A DNA stretch of 64,000 nucleotides from Pratylenchus scribneri (Eukaryota; Nematoda; Chromadorea; Rhabditida; Pratylenchidae): contig JAQSEB010000042.1 in the NCBI GenBank assembly GCA_030063045.1, positions 1,798,001-1,862,000 on the forward strand, given 5' to 3'. Each line of letters begins with the position of its first letter. The stretch's first letter is position 1. The notes below the pieces were generated by a model. The model did not search any database and was not told the origin of the DNA. It was given only the letters and a program-made list of their open reading frames with translations. Below, piece by piece: positions 1-14,900 of this stretch. The position numbers were made by a program, and so were the translations under genes.

Positions 1-409
1 GGGAAATGGTCAATTAAGAAGATGAGGACTGAAAGGGGGGATTGAGTAAGATTGGCCAACATTTGTGTGGGGAATTAGCATATTGAATGGACACAAAACA
101 TCATTGATGGGGAATTGTCCCTTCCCCCTACATATTTTCATGTTCCACTGTGAAAGGCAAAAATGGGCCATTTGGGTGGAAGGGGCACTTAAGAAGAAAG
201 AACAAGGGGACAACCACCATTTTGATGAGGGTCAGTAAATCCTTAGGGCAAATATGATGGAAGGAGGGGGACAAATTGAGGGGAAGAATATTGTATTGGC
301 CAGTCAATTAGGGTCAAAAAAGGCCAATGAATGTTACACAACAATTGTGCCAATTGAAGAAGGGGGTCATTCATTTTAATGCATTTTCGATGCCACTTTA
401 TTATATTTT

Positions 410-3741
<3,332 letters not shown>

Positions 3742-4190
3742 ATATTGCCCAAGGCTATTATCATCCAAAATACTTTCCCTTCATTTTCACAAATGATTTT
3801 AAAATATTGACATTCCAATATTTTTAAAATTTTGTATTCCCAGATTTTGTTTTATGAAAATCTCAAATTTATTCTCCTTTACAAAAGGACCACATTCCCA
3901 ATTATTATTAGCTCAATTTTACTTATTTTTTATTGTATTATATAAATTTTTTATGATTTAACTTTCGGAAAATGACACAATCTAATTCTTAGTCAGCGAA
4001 CTTTGATTCCGCATTTATGAGTTTATTAGGAATATAGAGCAAAGGACTTTTATTTATTGGTTTTATCAATCATCAACACAATAGCGGGGGTTGGTAGCCA
4101 TTCAATCAATTCCAATGATATATTAAATACAATTCCATTCCATCAATTAATTAATTTTTCTCATCAATTTGCCCTTTTCTCCAATGAATA
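3742..4190. other. Intergenic, lag-1 3' side to mARC-like gene
   Basis: AT-rich, no conserved open frame. It presumably holds the lag-1 3' UTR and the promoter of the next + strand gene. Nothing else recognised. Confidence 0.6.
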
Positions 4191-5938
4191 ATGGCACTTC
4201 AAAATTCTAATTTTTTGTTGGTAACTAGCACTATTAGCATTGGTGTCCTTTTCACTGCAATTTGGCTTACATTTAGGCTGAGGAAGAGAAGAGGGTGAAA
4301 ATTCTTGACAATTTTAAATATTTAATTTTTTAGTCAAAATTCTAATGAATTTGTGAAGGCAGGAAAAATTCATGAATTGTTCATTTATCCGATTAAATCT
4401 TGTAAACCAAAAAATGTATCAGAACAATCCAAATTCCCAATTATGGATACAGTAATATTTTAAGGTGAATTGGCTCGATTGTGGGGAACGTGGCCCAATT
4501 AATGGTGAAGAAAGGGACAGACATTTTCTAGTAAATTATGAAAATTATTTTAATTTCATTTTTCAATTTTAAAGTTGATTGATGCCCTCCAGGATAATTT
4601 GTTTTTAACCGCTCGAGTTTATCCAAAAATGGTGGTTTTGGATATTTCATTTGGTTTAATATTCCTTGTTTTTTTGGGTATTGGTCGAGGCGAATATTCA
4701 GGACCAAATGTTGATTGTTCAATTTCCAAGCATCGGTAAAAATTGGGCATAATTTGGATTATCTGAATTTTAAAGACGAAAATTCGGCACCAAAATTGAT
4801 AAATGTTAATTTGAAAGAAGTAAGCCGAAGAAACCAGATTCGAAGGGCACGGTCAGTGACATTGGAATGCCTCTGATATGACTTTATATTTTCGGATACG
4901 GATTTTCCCCTTTTTTATTCCAAAAATAAATCCAAAAAGTTTGAATTAGATCCTGGCCCGCCTCCCAACAACGTCAAATGTCCCTAAATTCTTCTTCCAG
5001 TCTCCATAGAGATATGCGAACTGAAGGCTTGGATTGTGGCGATGAAATTGGAGAGGCATTTAATGAATTTTTGGGTGTTCCAAAGGACAAAAGGGAATTT
5101 AGGCTTATTTGGTTGGTTCGAATTACCGTATAAAGGCAATGCCATTTTAGGTTTGCCAATGATCAATTATTTTCGGAGAGGGATCAATCTTCGAAGGGGA
5201 ATTATTGGGTGAATAATCCGGTGCCAGAAGTGAATGACAAAGTAGGAAGCATAAGTATACTGATTAAATTTAATCAATTAATATAAGATTGGATATTCGG
5301 ATTTGGCCTCCTATATGGCATTTTCACTTGGATCTTTGGAGGATTTAAATGCACATTTGGCCGGACAAGACATTAAAATAGATTCGAGAAACTTCCGACC
5401 AAATTTGGTCATATCCGGGCTGCCTCCTTTCGATGAAGATTGTTGGCTTCGGATTCGGACTGGCGAAGCGGAATTTATTTGTTATAAGCCGTGTACCCGG
5501 TGAATGAATTCCCTCTTTAAAATTACAAATTGGGAATCTATTAAAGTTGCATTTTGACTACTGTTGATCCGATTACGGGCGAAAAATGCAACAAAATGGA
5601 ACCATTGAAAGAATTACGAAAGTATATACACGTTTTTTCCTATTAGAAGCCCCGGAGCTAATAAATTTCAGAGATCCTCTAAGGGGGCTTCAAATAGAGA
5701 GGGGCTTCCAATAGGAAAAATCCGGTAATTACAATTTTTTGAATTGGATTTTAGATACCGATTGGCACCCGGAAAACTCTATGAACAATATAAAGTGGGC
5801 AAATATAAAAATGGAAAAATAATATTATCTTTTTTGAAGGACAGTCCAATTTTCGGAGTGAATATGGCCATTGTGAAGGCGGGAAGAGTGAAAATTGGTG
5901 ACCCAGTTTTGATCCAATATAAACCGAATCCCTTCTAA
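4191..5938 (+). CDS. MOSC-domain protein, mitochondrial amidoxime reducing component (mARC)-like
   Basis: Predicted molybdenum-cofactor enzyme reducing N-hydroxylated compounds, usually anchored in the outer mitochondrial membrane. The start at 4191 gives a short N-terminus followed by one membrane segment (FLLVTSTISIGVLFTAIWL) and a basic stop-transfer RLRKRRG, the expected anchor. Later exons give HELFIYPIKSC (MOSC N-terminal beta-barrel), FLTARVYPKMVVL, the long MOSC block with NFRPNLVISG and EDCW, and CILTTVDPITG, whose Cys matches the molybdenum-ligand Cys of mARC proteins. The end reads SPIFGVNMAIVKAGRVKIGDPV. Stop at 5938. The exon between about 4460 and 5160 is the least certain part. 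One intron (5621-5753) contains an inverted repeat. Close relatives are MOSC proteins of nematodes; the split from plain MOSC hydrolases rests on the anchor and the Cys. Confidence 0.85.
5633..5720. repeat. Small inverted repeat in mARC-like intron
   Basis: Left arm 5633-5653 (TTTTTTCCTATTAGAAGCCCC, read to 20 bases) pairs with right arm 5701-5720 (GGGGCTTCCAATAGGAAAAA) with one mismatch. A further GGGGGCTTC lies in the loop. It occupies most of the intron and looks like a short foldback element or MITE remnant. Confidence 0.7.
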
Positions 5939-6351
5939 CTAATATTATTAATTAATTAAATTATAAATTAAAATCAACAATCAATCTTTTATCAATCATT
6001 TCAACAATTCATCATTATACGTTTCATGAATAAAAAAAACAATTCAATAATGAATGGATGGGTTGGGATTTGGGGGATATCTGCTGCTCTGAATCTGAAG
6101 AGAAAGGTCCAATATAATTAATTAAAGATATGCAAAAGCGAACCGAAACATTTAAAATAGATGGGAAATTTTTTTGGTTTTTTAATGGTGGACAATAACA
6201 ATCCTATTATTAGATTTAGAAATATTTTAGAAAAGACCGAATTAATATTAATAAATTAATAGAATAAGATAGAACATCGAATTCGAATAGAGAAAGCAAA
6301 TAAAAAATAATCTTTGGGAATTTTGTGTTTTTGGAAGGAAAGGTCACAAAT
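5939..6351. other. Convergent intergenic region
   Basis: AT-rich sequence between the 3' ends of the mARC-like gene (+) and signal peptide peptidase (-). Presumed UTRs of both. No further feature seen. Confidence 0.6.
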
Positions 6352-8715
6352 TCATTTTGATTTCTTGTTTTCCTGCTGCTTTTTCTTACCACCACCGGTG
6401 GAATCCGGAGTTGCATTTTGTTGTTCAGCAGCGGCGGCCTTTTTCTTCTTTTCTTCATCATCCCTTTCGACCAAATGTTCCTCCGAATAATTCCAAAGGG
6501 CGCGAAGTTCACCGCGGCAAGTGGCCACCATCAATGGGAGAATCAAACAGGAGGGGACCAAATAGAGAAGGGCGGGTTGGGCTGCCTGAAAATATAAAAT
6601 AATTTATAAATAATTCAAATTAGAATTCACCTTGAAATAGTGCATAACACCCATTGTGATGAAAAGTCCAAAAGCATAGGCAAAAATGACAATCCAACAA
6701 TAGAAACGGTTTTTGGCACCCTTGGCTTGTTTTGCCTGCGGCGTTCCAATATAATGATCGAATCGATAGAGGAGAGCCACAAAAATGCCAGGAATTACAA
6801 TGTCGCCCAAACCTAAAGAATAAATCGATTATTATTGATTAATTAAATAATTTTTAATTGTTGATCATGTGCAAAACCTTTCAATGTTTTTTATTAACAA
6901 ATGAAAGGCGATAATCTGATCATAATTATTTGCTTTTCCCTCATTCTCTAATCAACAACCTATCGAATTTAAAAAGGCAATTGATTCTATCAATGAGGAA
7001 TATTTTTTGGGATAATTTCCAATCAAAATTAATACCAAGCATTCCATGTTTTGACGCGTCCAACCATCCATTTCGGAGTAAATCCTGAGGGAACATCAAC
7101 AAAATTGGTGCATCAATTCCTTTGGCCACAGTGGTCATCTGAGAAAAATAATAAATATTTAATAGGTTTAAATACTCAAAAAACTTACCACATCGGTGGC
7201 AAAAACCCAAAAGACATCGTAGATGAACAAACCGGAGAGAAGAATGGCACCGGCCTAAAAATTAAAAAATTAATTCTAATTCTTAAAAAGTTATAAAAAA
7301 TTTTTAAATTATTTTTTTTCAGTCGAGCTCATCGATCCTAAATAGCATTTGTTTGAATCATCGAATTTGGGTTTTAAACCAAATTCTAGCATAAGAGGTG
7401 TCAGAATCTCTTCGTGGCTAAATAATCATTGCTCGACAAATATTCCCATATTTTATTGGGAATTGAACTCATGACCCCTTAATCAATGTATTTTACCAAC
7501 TAGACTAAAAGTGTCAATATTAATGCTTCGGAATAAATTAATTTTAATTATAGACGATGAACCTTGAAGCTGGCCAAATGCAAATTTTCAATTCCAAAAA
7601 TTGAGAAAGCAACTCCCAACAAATTATTGGTGATCCAATGGCGTTTGTACAAATGGGAAATGCCCACAGCAGAGCAGCAGAGAATGGCAATTGACAAATG
7701 TGTATCCCATTCCGAGAAAAGAATATAATCCTAAATAAAAATTATTTTTATTTCGAAAAATCAATCAAAATGGACTGACCACTTCTTTTTTGCCTGCCTT
7801 TTCCAATTGGCCTTCTTTCATTGGTTTTTTGCCCCGCTTCATGACCAGCACCCAAGGAATATTTCGACGAGGCCAACGGTCGCCAATTGGCAAAATAGAA
7901 AGCACCAATGAAAATACGGGTTTTAGAATTGTGGCCAAAGCAACACATCCTTAAAATTAAATATTTATTTATTCAATTTATGATTAATTTAACCTTCCCA
8001 ACAAAGTAAAAGAAGAAGAAGGAATATGAGATTTTGTTTGTTCATTTCTGGCATATATGAAACAATTTTTGCGCCAATTGGATGAAAATCGGAAATTTTT
8101 TGAAAAACACCGCCGAATAAAGTGCCATTAACTGCGGTTGAATTGCCGCCGCCAGTCGTTGCATTGGCTAATGTCGCATTCGCACCTAAAAAGATTAGTA
8201 AAATAAGTAAGATTATGTGGATGAACAAATACCTCCGATTTTGCTTTGTATAAAATTCTGTGCCCATTCCATGCGTTCATAAATTTCTGGTGTGACATAG
8301 GGATGCACCTTGTCCATAATAAAACCCAATCCACCGTCATTTGTCCTGAAATTTTGTTCAATATATAAAATTTAATTTCCAAAATGTCATACTTGAATAT
8401 CAGATATAGTGTGAAGAGGACTAGACTGGCTGTTATGGGGAACTTCTTCGCTTCTCTCGTTGTAATTGATGTTTCAATCAGTTCTTTTTTTGAAATCTGC
8501 GCTTGGACAAAAGCCAATGAGCGGATTGTTCCCCAAATTATGCAGATAATTGCCATAACGTAAAGCGAAGAATATGCCATGACCTTTAAATTTTGACTAA
8601 TTGCGGATAGTGAAATCAAAAAAACCTGTTCTTCAAAAGTGAATTGTGTAGCATTTTTAGCCGTATCATTCCCAGTAATTGTTGATGGTGATGGTGTCGT
8701 TTGCATTAAAATCAT
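6352..8715 (-). CDS. imp-2: Signal peptide peptidase (intramembrane aspartyl protease, A22B family)
   Basis: Polytopic ER-membrane protease that cleaves leftover signal peptides. Reading on the minus strand from ATG at 8713-8715, a short glycosylatable luminal N-terminus is followed by TREAKKFPITASLVLFTLYLIFK, the membrane segments, and the catalytic motifs GLFIYDVFWVFATDV (YD, about 7210-7250) and GLGDIVIPGIFVALL (GxGD, about 6770-6815). The conserved C-terminal PALLYLVP block follows near 6570. The tail is Lys/Gln rich and ends in KKSK, a dilysine-type ER retrieval signal as in animal SPP. About eight exons. The symbol follows C. elegans naming of SPP by similarity. One intron carries a tRNA-like SINE candidate (7312-7515). 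The gene is divergent from GRP94. Confidence 0.93.
7312..7515 (-). mobile_element. tRNA-derived SINE candidate in an SPP intron
   Basis: On the minus strand the element begins with an A-box-like TAGTCTAGTTGGT (7495-7507), then a B-box-like GAGTTCAATTCC (7459-7470). A unique body of about 130 bp follows, ending in an A8 tract (the T-run 7312-7319 on +). This is RNA polymerase III promoter, body and A-tail order, as in SINEs. The cloverleaf itself is degenerate. No second copy is in this window. Confidence 0.6.
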
Positions 8716-9481
8716 TTTTCAATAGTAAATGAATGGTTGAACAATTTGTTTTTTTTTTTTTTTTGAGAAATAAATTATAATTCCGCAACCCAAGTTGATC
8801 AATATTTTTGCTATAATTTATTAATTTTATTAACAAAAATGTGCAAAATGAATAAAAAAAAATAGAGAATTGACATTCAGCAATCGGCATTGGCATAATT
8901 AAATTATATCGATTTTTCCATTCATTATGAATGATTTGATCTTGACTTTATGATGCAGTCAAAATCGAAAAAAAATTCTTTTTCTATCCGTTCTAATTAT
9001 AATTGCTTATTAATCAAACTCCTGTTCAAACTTCAAAACTTTTTCGAATGATCAGTTATTTTTTTTTCAAATCTTAATCTCGTCTCAGTAAGCCTTGAAT
9101 CAAATCACTCTCATTTTTTGCAACGTCACATTGAAAAATTTTAGTAGGAAAAATAGGAGGTCAATTTGTGCTGGCTATCTTTCATTGGCTGGCTTTTACT
9201 TGCACTCGAAATGGTAGACGAGACACGAAAGACTTCCATTTCCATTATTATTCGCCATCCCATAACAAACCAATAAAGCCAACTCATTCTTACCCTTTTG
9301 GCTTCGCATTTTCTCGAATCTAGATTCTAGACTACACGCAACGCAACGTAAAATAGACAAATAATTTACTGGCCAAACAATTTCTTATTTATATTCTTAA
9401 TTAATTTTTAGGGTTTTTTTATTTGTTGCCTATTTTTAAATCCAATCCAAATTCATTCATCTTCATCGTCAACTACCAAAA
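8716..9481. promoter_or_regulatory. Shared promoter region of SPP (-) and GRP94 (+)
   Basis: 766-bp divergent intergenic region. It includes a TTCTCGAA palindrome (9311-9318), the TTCnnGAA core of a heat-shock element, and GCAACGTCACA (9120-9130), whose complement TGTGACGTTGC holds a TGACGT core as found in unfolded-protein-response elements. A poly-T run lies at about 8748-8764. Their use as regulatory sites is inference. Confidence 0.45.
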
Positions 9482-12436
9482 ATGACAAGGAGAATTTCGA
9501 GAGGAGCATTAATTATTTGGCTAATTGCTCTCCTCGCATTTGGAGGTTATCAAATACCTAAACAAATAATAAAATATAACCTAAAATTTTAGCAATTTTG
9601 CCGAATTTTTCTGCAACTGCTTCTGACGGAGATGAAGACGAGACCATTGAAGATGAACCAACTGTGGAAGCAACGACCGCTCCAACAACCAAAGGAACAG
9701 ATGATCAGACCGTGCAGAGGGAAGAAGAAGCAATTAAATTGGATGGGCTTTCTGTTTCGGAATTCAAGAAACTCAGAGAAAGTGCCGAAAAACATCAATT
9801 CCAAGCAGAGGTAAAATTTAAAAATTAAATTATCTGTACTATTTTATCTGAATTAGGTCAATCGGATGATGAAATTGATCATCAACTCACTCTATAGGAA
9901 CAAAGAAATCTTCCTGCGTGAGCTGATTTCAAATGCTTCCGATGCATTGGACAAAATCCGTTTGATTTCATTGACCGATCCAACCGCCCTAAAGGAGACT
10001 GAAGAATTAACCATTCGCATCAAGGTTTAATTTTAATTAGTGAAAAATATATTTAAATAAAATAATGTTTAGGCGGACAAGGAAAATCACATCCTCCATA
10101 TCACCGACACAGGAATTGGAATGACCAAACAAGATTTGATCAATAACTTGGGAACCATTGCTCGCTCTGGAACATCCGAATTCATTTCCAAATTGCTCGA
10201 TTCATCCACAAGCAGTGAACAACAACAAGTTGGATAATTTTTTAATTATTTAATTTAACAAATAATTTTAAGGATTTGATCGGTCAATTCGGTGTTGGCT
10301 TCTATTCCGCTTTCCTCATTGCTGACCGTGTCGTTGTGACAACCAAAAACAATGATGATAAGCAATACATCTGGGAATCGGACTCTCAACAATTTTCGAT
10401 TGCCGAGGATCCACGCGGAAATACTTTGAAACGAGGCACCCAAGTCTCATTGCATTTGAAGGAAGAGGCCTATGATTTCTTGGAGCCGGACACATTGAAG
10501 AAGCTCATCCACAAATATTCCCAATTTATCAACTTTGACATTTTCTTGTGGCAAAGCAGAGTAATTTTCTTTATTAAATATTGGAAAAATTTTATAAAAT
10601 TTAGACCGAAACTGTGGAAGAACCAGTCGAGGAAGCTGAAGAAGAGAAAAAGGAAGAGACCACAGAGGAAGAGAAAAAAGATGAAGAAGAAAAGAAACCA
10701 AAAACGAAAACCGTTGAAAAGACCGTTTGGGATTGGGAAAAAGTCAATTCAATGAAACCAATTTGGATGCGAAAACCGGCGGAAGTGAACGAAGACGAAT
10801 ATAAGGAATTCTACAAGTCAATTACAAAAGATTTTGACGAACCATTGGTAAATAAATGGGAAATATTAATCCAATAAAAATCAATAATTTAGGGTCATGT
10901 GCATTTTACGGCGGAGGGCGAAGTCAGTTTCAAGTCAATTTTGTATGTTCCAAAAACATTGGCCTCCGACGCATTCCAAAATTATGGAAAAACTGAAGAA
11001 AATATCAAAGTAATAATATTAATTTTACCAAATAAAAATCAACCAAATTTTCAGTTGTATGTTCGTCGAGTATTCATCACGGATGACTTCAAGGATATGC
11101 TACCAAAATATTTGTCATTCATTCGAGGAATTGTGGATAGTGATGATCTTCCATTGAATGTCTCCCGTGAAACTCTGCAACAACATAAAATATTGAAAGT
11201 GATCAAAAAGAAGCTGGTCCGAAAAGTGCTTGACATGTTGAAGAAAATTCCGGCCGAAAAATTCAACGAATTTTGGAAGGTAATTTTTACCGAAATTAAT
11301 TGTTTAATTTATTTTTTAGGAATATTCGACCAATATCAAACTTGGTGTTATGGAAGATCCATCAAACAGAACTCGCCTCGCCAAATTGTTGCGTTTCCAA
11401 AGTTCAGCGGATGCCGAAAAACAATGCACCCTGCAAGAATATGTGGAGCGAATGAAGGAAAAGCAACCGGCCATTTTTTATGTTGCCGGTACTTCTCGTC
11501 AAGTATTTATTTTTTATCAAATTAATTTAATTAATTTTGGGTTCAGGAATTGGAGAATTCACCATTTGTGGAACGCCTACTGAAGAAAGGATATGAAGTG
11601 CTTTATTTGACGGAACCAGTCGACGAATATTGCATCCAAGCCATGCCCGAATATGAGGGGAAGAAGTTCCAAAATGTGGCAAAGGAAGGATTGAAGCTGG
11701 ATGAGGGCAAATCGGAGGAAGTATTCAAACAATTGGAAGAAGAATTTAAACCATTGACCGATTGGCTCAAAGACAAAGGGTTGAAGGATAAGGTTGGATT
11801 GAAAATAGACCAATTAATAATAAATTGCATATTTTTAGATTGAAAAAGCAGTCATTTCTCAACGATTGACCAAGTCACCATCCGCCTTGGTCGCCTCTGC
11901 CTGGGGATGGTCCGGCAATATGGAGAGAATTATGAAATCGCAAGCATATGCCAAAGCCAAGGATCCATCGCAAGAATTCTACGCAATGATGAAGAAAACA
12001 TTCGAGATTAATCCTCGTCATCCGGTCATCAAAGAGCTGCTGAAACGAGTGCAAGATGATGCCGAGGATCCTGTGGCCGAATCAACTGCTCAACTTCTCT
12101 TTGAAACGGCCACTCTTCGTTCCGGATATTCCCTCAGTGACCAAGTTGGATTTGCTGAGCGCATCGAAGGGGTCAGTTTTTATTTTTTATTTGCTTTATG
12201 AAAATTAATAATTAAAGATATTGCGTAAAACATTGGATTTGAGCCCGCATGCTGAAGTTGAAGAGGAAATTGAAGCAATGGATGAAGAAGAATCGACCAC
12301 CGCAGACGAGAAGAAGGAAGAGAAGGTCGATGAGGAAGAGGAACAGCAGGAAAGCAAACCGACTGAGGAAGAGAAGGAGGCAGCTGATGAGGCCGAGAAA
12401 ATCGTTGTTGAAGAGGAACATCATGAAGAATTGTGA
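9482..12436 (+). CDS. enpl-1: Endoplasmin / GRP94, ER-resident HSP90 chaperone
   Basis: ATP-dependent chaperone of the ER lumen. Starts with a signal peptide ([20 protein letters not shown]). The HSP90 N-domain follows: [19 protein letters not shown] (ATP lid and catalytic Glu region), ITDTGIGM, and [17 protein letters not shown]94-type Ser/Gln insertion (SSTSSEQQQ) sits just before IGQFGVGF. Then come the acidic charged linker (10606 on), the middle domain with [18 protein letters not shown], and the C-terminal domain ending in an acidic Glu/Asp/Lys tail. About twelve exons, all joining in phase. The last residues are HEEL, a variant of the KDEL/HDEL retrieval signal. Cytosolic HSP90 is excluded by the signal peptide, the insertion and the lack of MEEVD. 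Confidence 0.96.
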
Positions 12437-13066
12437 AGTATGGGCCAGTTTTTGACACAAATCATCTCAAATTTTAAAGTTTTGGGTTTTTCTTACTGAT
12501 TCATTTTTGTTATCTCTTCTTTGGACTCCTCCACCAATCCATCGCCCAATCATTTCCATCTTTTGTTTTATTCTGGGAGCCAGACCATCCACCTTCATTT
12601 TTTACACATTTTTTCCAATTTCTTATCAATTATTGTTAAGTTATATTATTTATTTTTGATTGTCTTTTTAATATTTGATGATTAAACAATTTTTGTGATA
12701 AATTGACTGTCCATTTTTTTTCATTCAATTAAACATTTTGCATTAAATTTTGGCAATAAATTTTTTTAAATGTACAGCAGCTGATGATTTTAATTTGTCA
12801 AAGCAAAAAAGAATACGAAGAACGAATGGCTCTGTTGGTTAATTAGTTTTTAGTTATCATTATCACTAGTTTTTTTATTGCAAAAATCAATCTAGCTAGT
12901 TTAAGTTTGGACCATTTGGGTTATTTAATTCATGATTCGCCTGATGAACAAATGATTTGATTATGAAATTATGGTTCAACGTTCAACAATAAAAGCCTAG
13001 CTATAGCTAGCCTTATTTTCTACCCAATTTCCATATTAAATGAATAATTTTTTTTAGATTACCATC
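12437..13066. other. GRP94 3' region and FITM upstream region
   Basis: AT-rich, no conserved open frame. It includes short palindromic CTAGCTATAGCTAG near 12995-13010. A TTTTTTTTAG acceptor-like run (about 13048-13057) lies 10 bp before the FITM start and may be a trans-splice acceptor. Confidence 0.5.
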
Positions 13067-14391
13067 ATGTCGCCTAATAAACAACAATCGACAATAAATG
13101 ATACTGAAATTTTGGATAATCGAAACAAACAGCAGCAGGAATCAAATTCTTCAAAAAGAAAAAATGGTAATGCAGTGACAGAAAAAAATGGCCAACCTAT
13201 CGCCAACGGCAACAAAGATAGAGTTAACTCCGAAAATGGAAAATTTCTCCCGGCGCCGACTTCAATAATGGATTTTATTCTAGGTTATAACCTTATTACT
13301 AAATTTATTTAACATAAACAATTTTTATAGGAATGCTCACCCAAATAGCACGTCGTTATTTATTTATTGATGCGGCAAAAAAAGCGATGGCATATTTGGT
13401 GGTGGTTGTCATCCTTTCTTTGATTGCGGAAGTTTTTCCTATTCCACGAGATTACTACCTGGTCCAGGTCATTAATTTGAATTGTTCTAAATTCTAATTT
13501 AAATCTAAATTTTCAGAAACATAATGTTTTAAACCGATTCGGCATCAAAATTGGCTGGTTTTGGACTTCTCTCCTGCTCTGTCCATTCATGTAATTATTT
13601 TATTATTATTTAATTATAATAAATTATTTTTAAGGTGGCTTACTTCCCTTCTGCATCATGAGAGTCTTTTAAAGGCATCCTTTGATCAATTACGACTTTT
13701 AATCGCCACATTTGCATGGTATTTTTGGACTAATTTGTGAGTTGCACTTGTACCAAACGAAATATTTTGAAATGTTATTAACGCATTTTAGTTTTGTCAA
13801 AATAGAATATCAAACTGGTCGATGCCATGGTTCTGTTGGTTCGTCACGCAATGATTGCTATGTGGATGGTGGAAAGTGGATTCCTGGTTGGTTTAATTCC
13901 TCAGATATTCTTTCATTAAACTGTTTTCGATTAAAGGTTTTGACATCAGCGGCCATGCCTTTCTTCTTCTCTATAGCATTCTAATAATCACCGAAGAGGC
14001 AACTTCATTCCGTAATTGGCCAATTCAACCTCGAGTAACAGCGCAGCATATTCCAACACGAAAGGACTATAATCGTTTTCAGCAAAAGACGAAATTTATT
14101 CAGGTATTTTCTCCATTAAAGTTATGAAAATTTCTAATTATTTTCAGTGGAATTTTGTATTGCTTTTCGCTCTGTGCTTGCTGTGGGATTTTTCACTATG
14201 CGTGACTGCCCTCTATTATCACAATTTGATACAAAAATTAATCGGTGCTAGCATTGCCGTTTTCTGCTGGGCAGGTGATTTTCCAATTTAATTTTTTAAT
14301 TTGATCAATCAATTTTTCAGTAACCTATCGACTTTGGTACTATGTTGGATTTCCCTTTCTGCCGATCCGCCGTCACATCAAAACATTTTGA
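13067..14391 (+). CDS. fitm-2: Fat storage-inducing transmembrane (FIT/FITM2) protein
   Basis: ER-membrane acyl-CoA diphosphatase family protein needed for lipid-droplet budding and normal ER lipid balance. A hydrophilic Asn/Gln/Lys-rich N-terminus of about 70 residues precedes several membrane segments spread over small exons. The family motif FDISGHAFLL (about 13940-13970) holds the first conserved His, and LYYHNLIQKLIG (about 14215-14245) the second. It ends with YVGFPFLPIRRHIKTF and TGA at 14389-14391, close to the usual FITM2 C-terminus. Seven or so exons. The nearby open frame reaching 14542 is a different frame and not used. The symbol is by similarity to C. elegans. Confidence 0.88.
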
Positions 14392-14900
14392 AAACAATGA
14401 AGATGATGATGATGATCCCGCCCACAACAATTTTGGTGCCCAATACATTTTCCCATATGGTTACGGATTAGTGGAAATGGAAATGATCTTCAAGCCAAAT
14501 ATATTTTTGTGCCTCATCGCATTCATTTCTTTTTTATTATAATTTTTTTGATTCACCCACATTATTTGATAAAAAGTAATAAATACATTTTTATAAATTA
14601 ATATTATTAACAATTTTTATATGAGTTTTACACTCATCAATTATTAGAATATTTTATTATTTCGTTTAAGATTCGATCAATAAAATCGAGTAGTCAATAT
14701 TGAATAAATGAATCTAATCTACTTTTCCTTTCCTTGTGGAATATCCCACAAGACAATCCACTAAATTCCATGCAATCTAAGAAAATCCAACGAAAAAGAA
14801 TTTTTTATGCCATAAATCGATTATTATTAATGAAAATAATCTCAATATTTTTTATTTTTTAGAAATTTGACTATTCAATTTGACAATTAAATACAAAAAT

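Noticed and set aside
8128..8715. Single 195-residue minus-strand protein
   Set aside because: Reads through SPP introns; only its first part up to about the first donor is real coding sequence.
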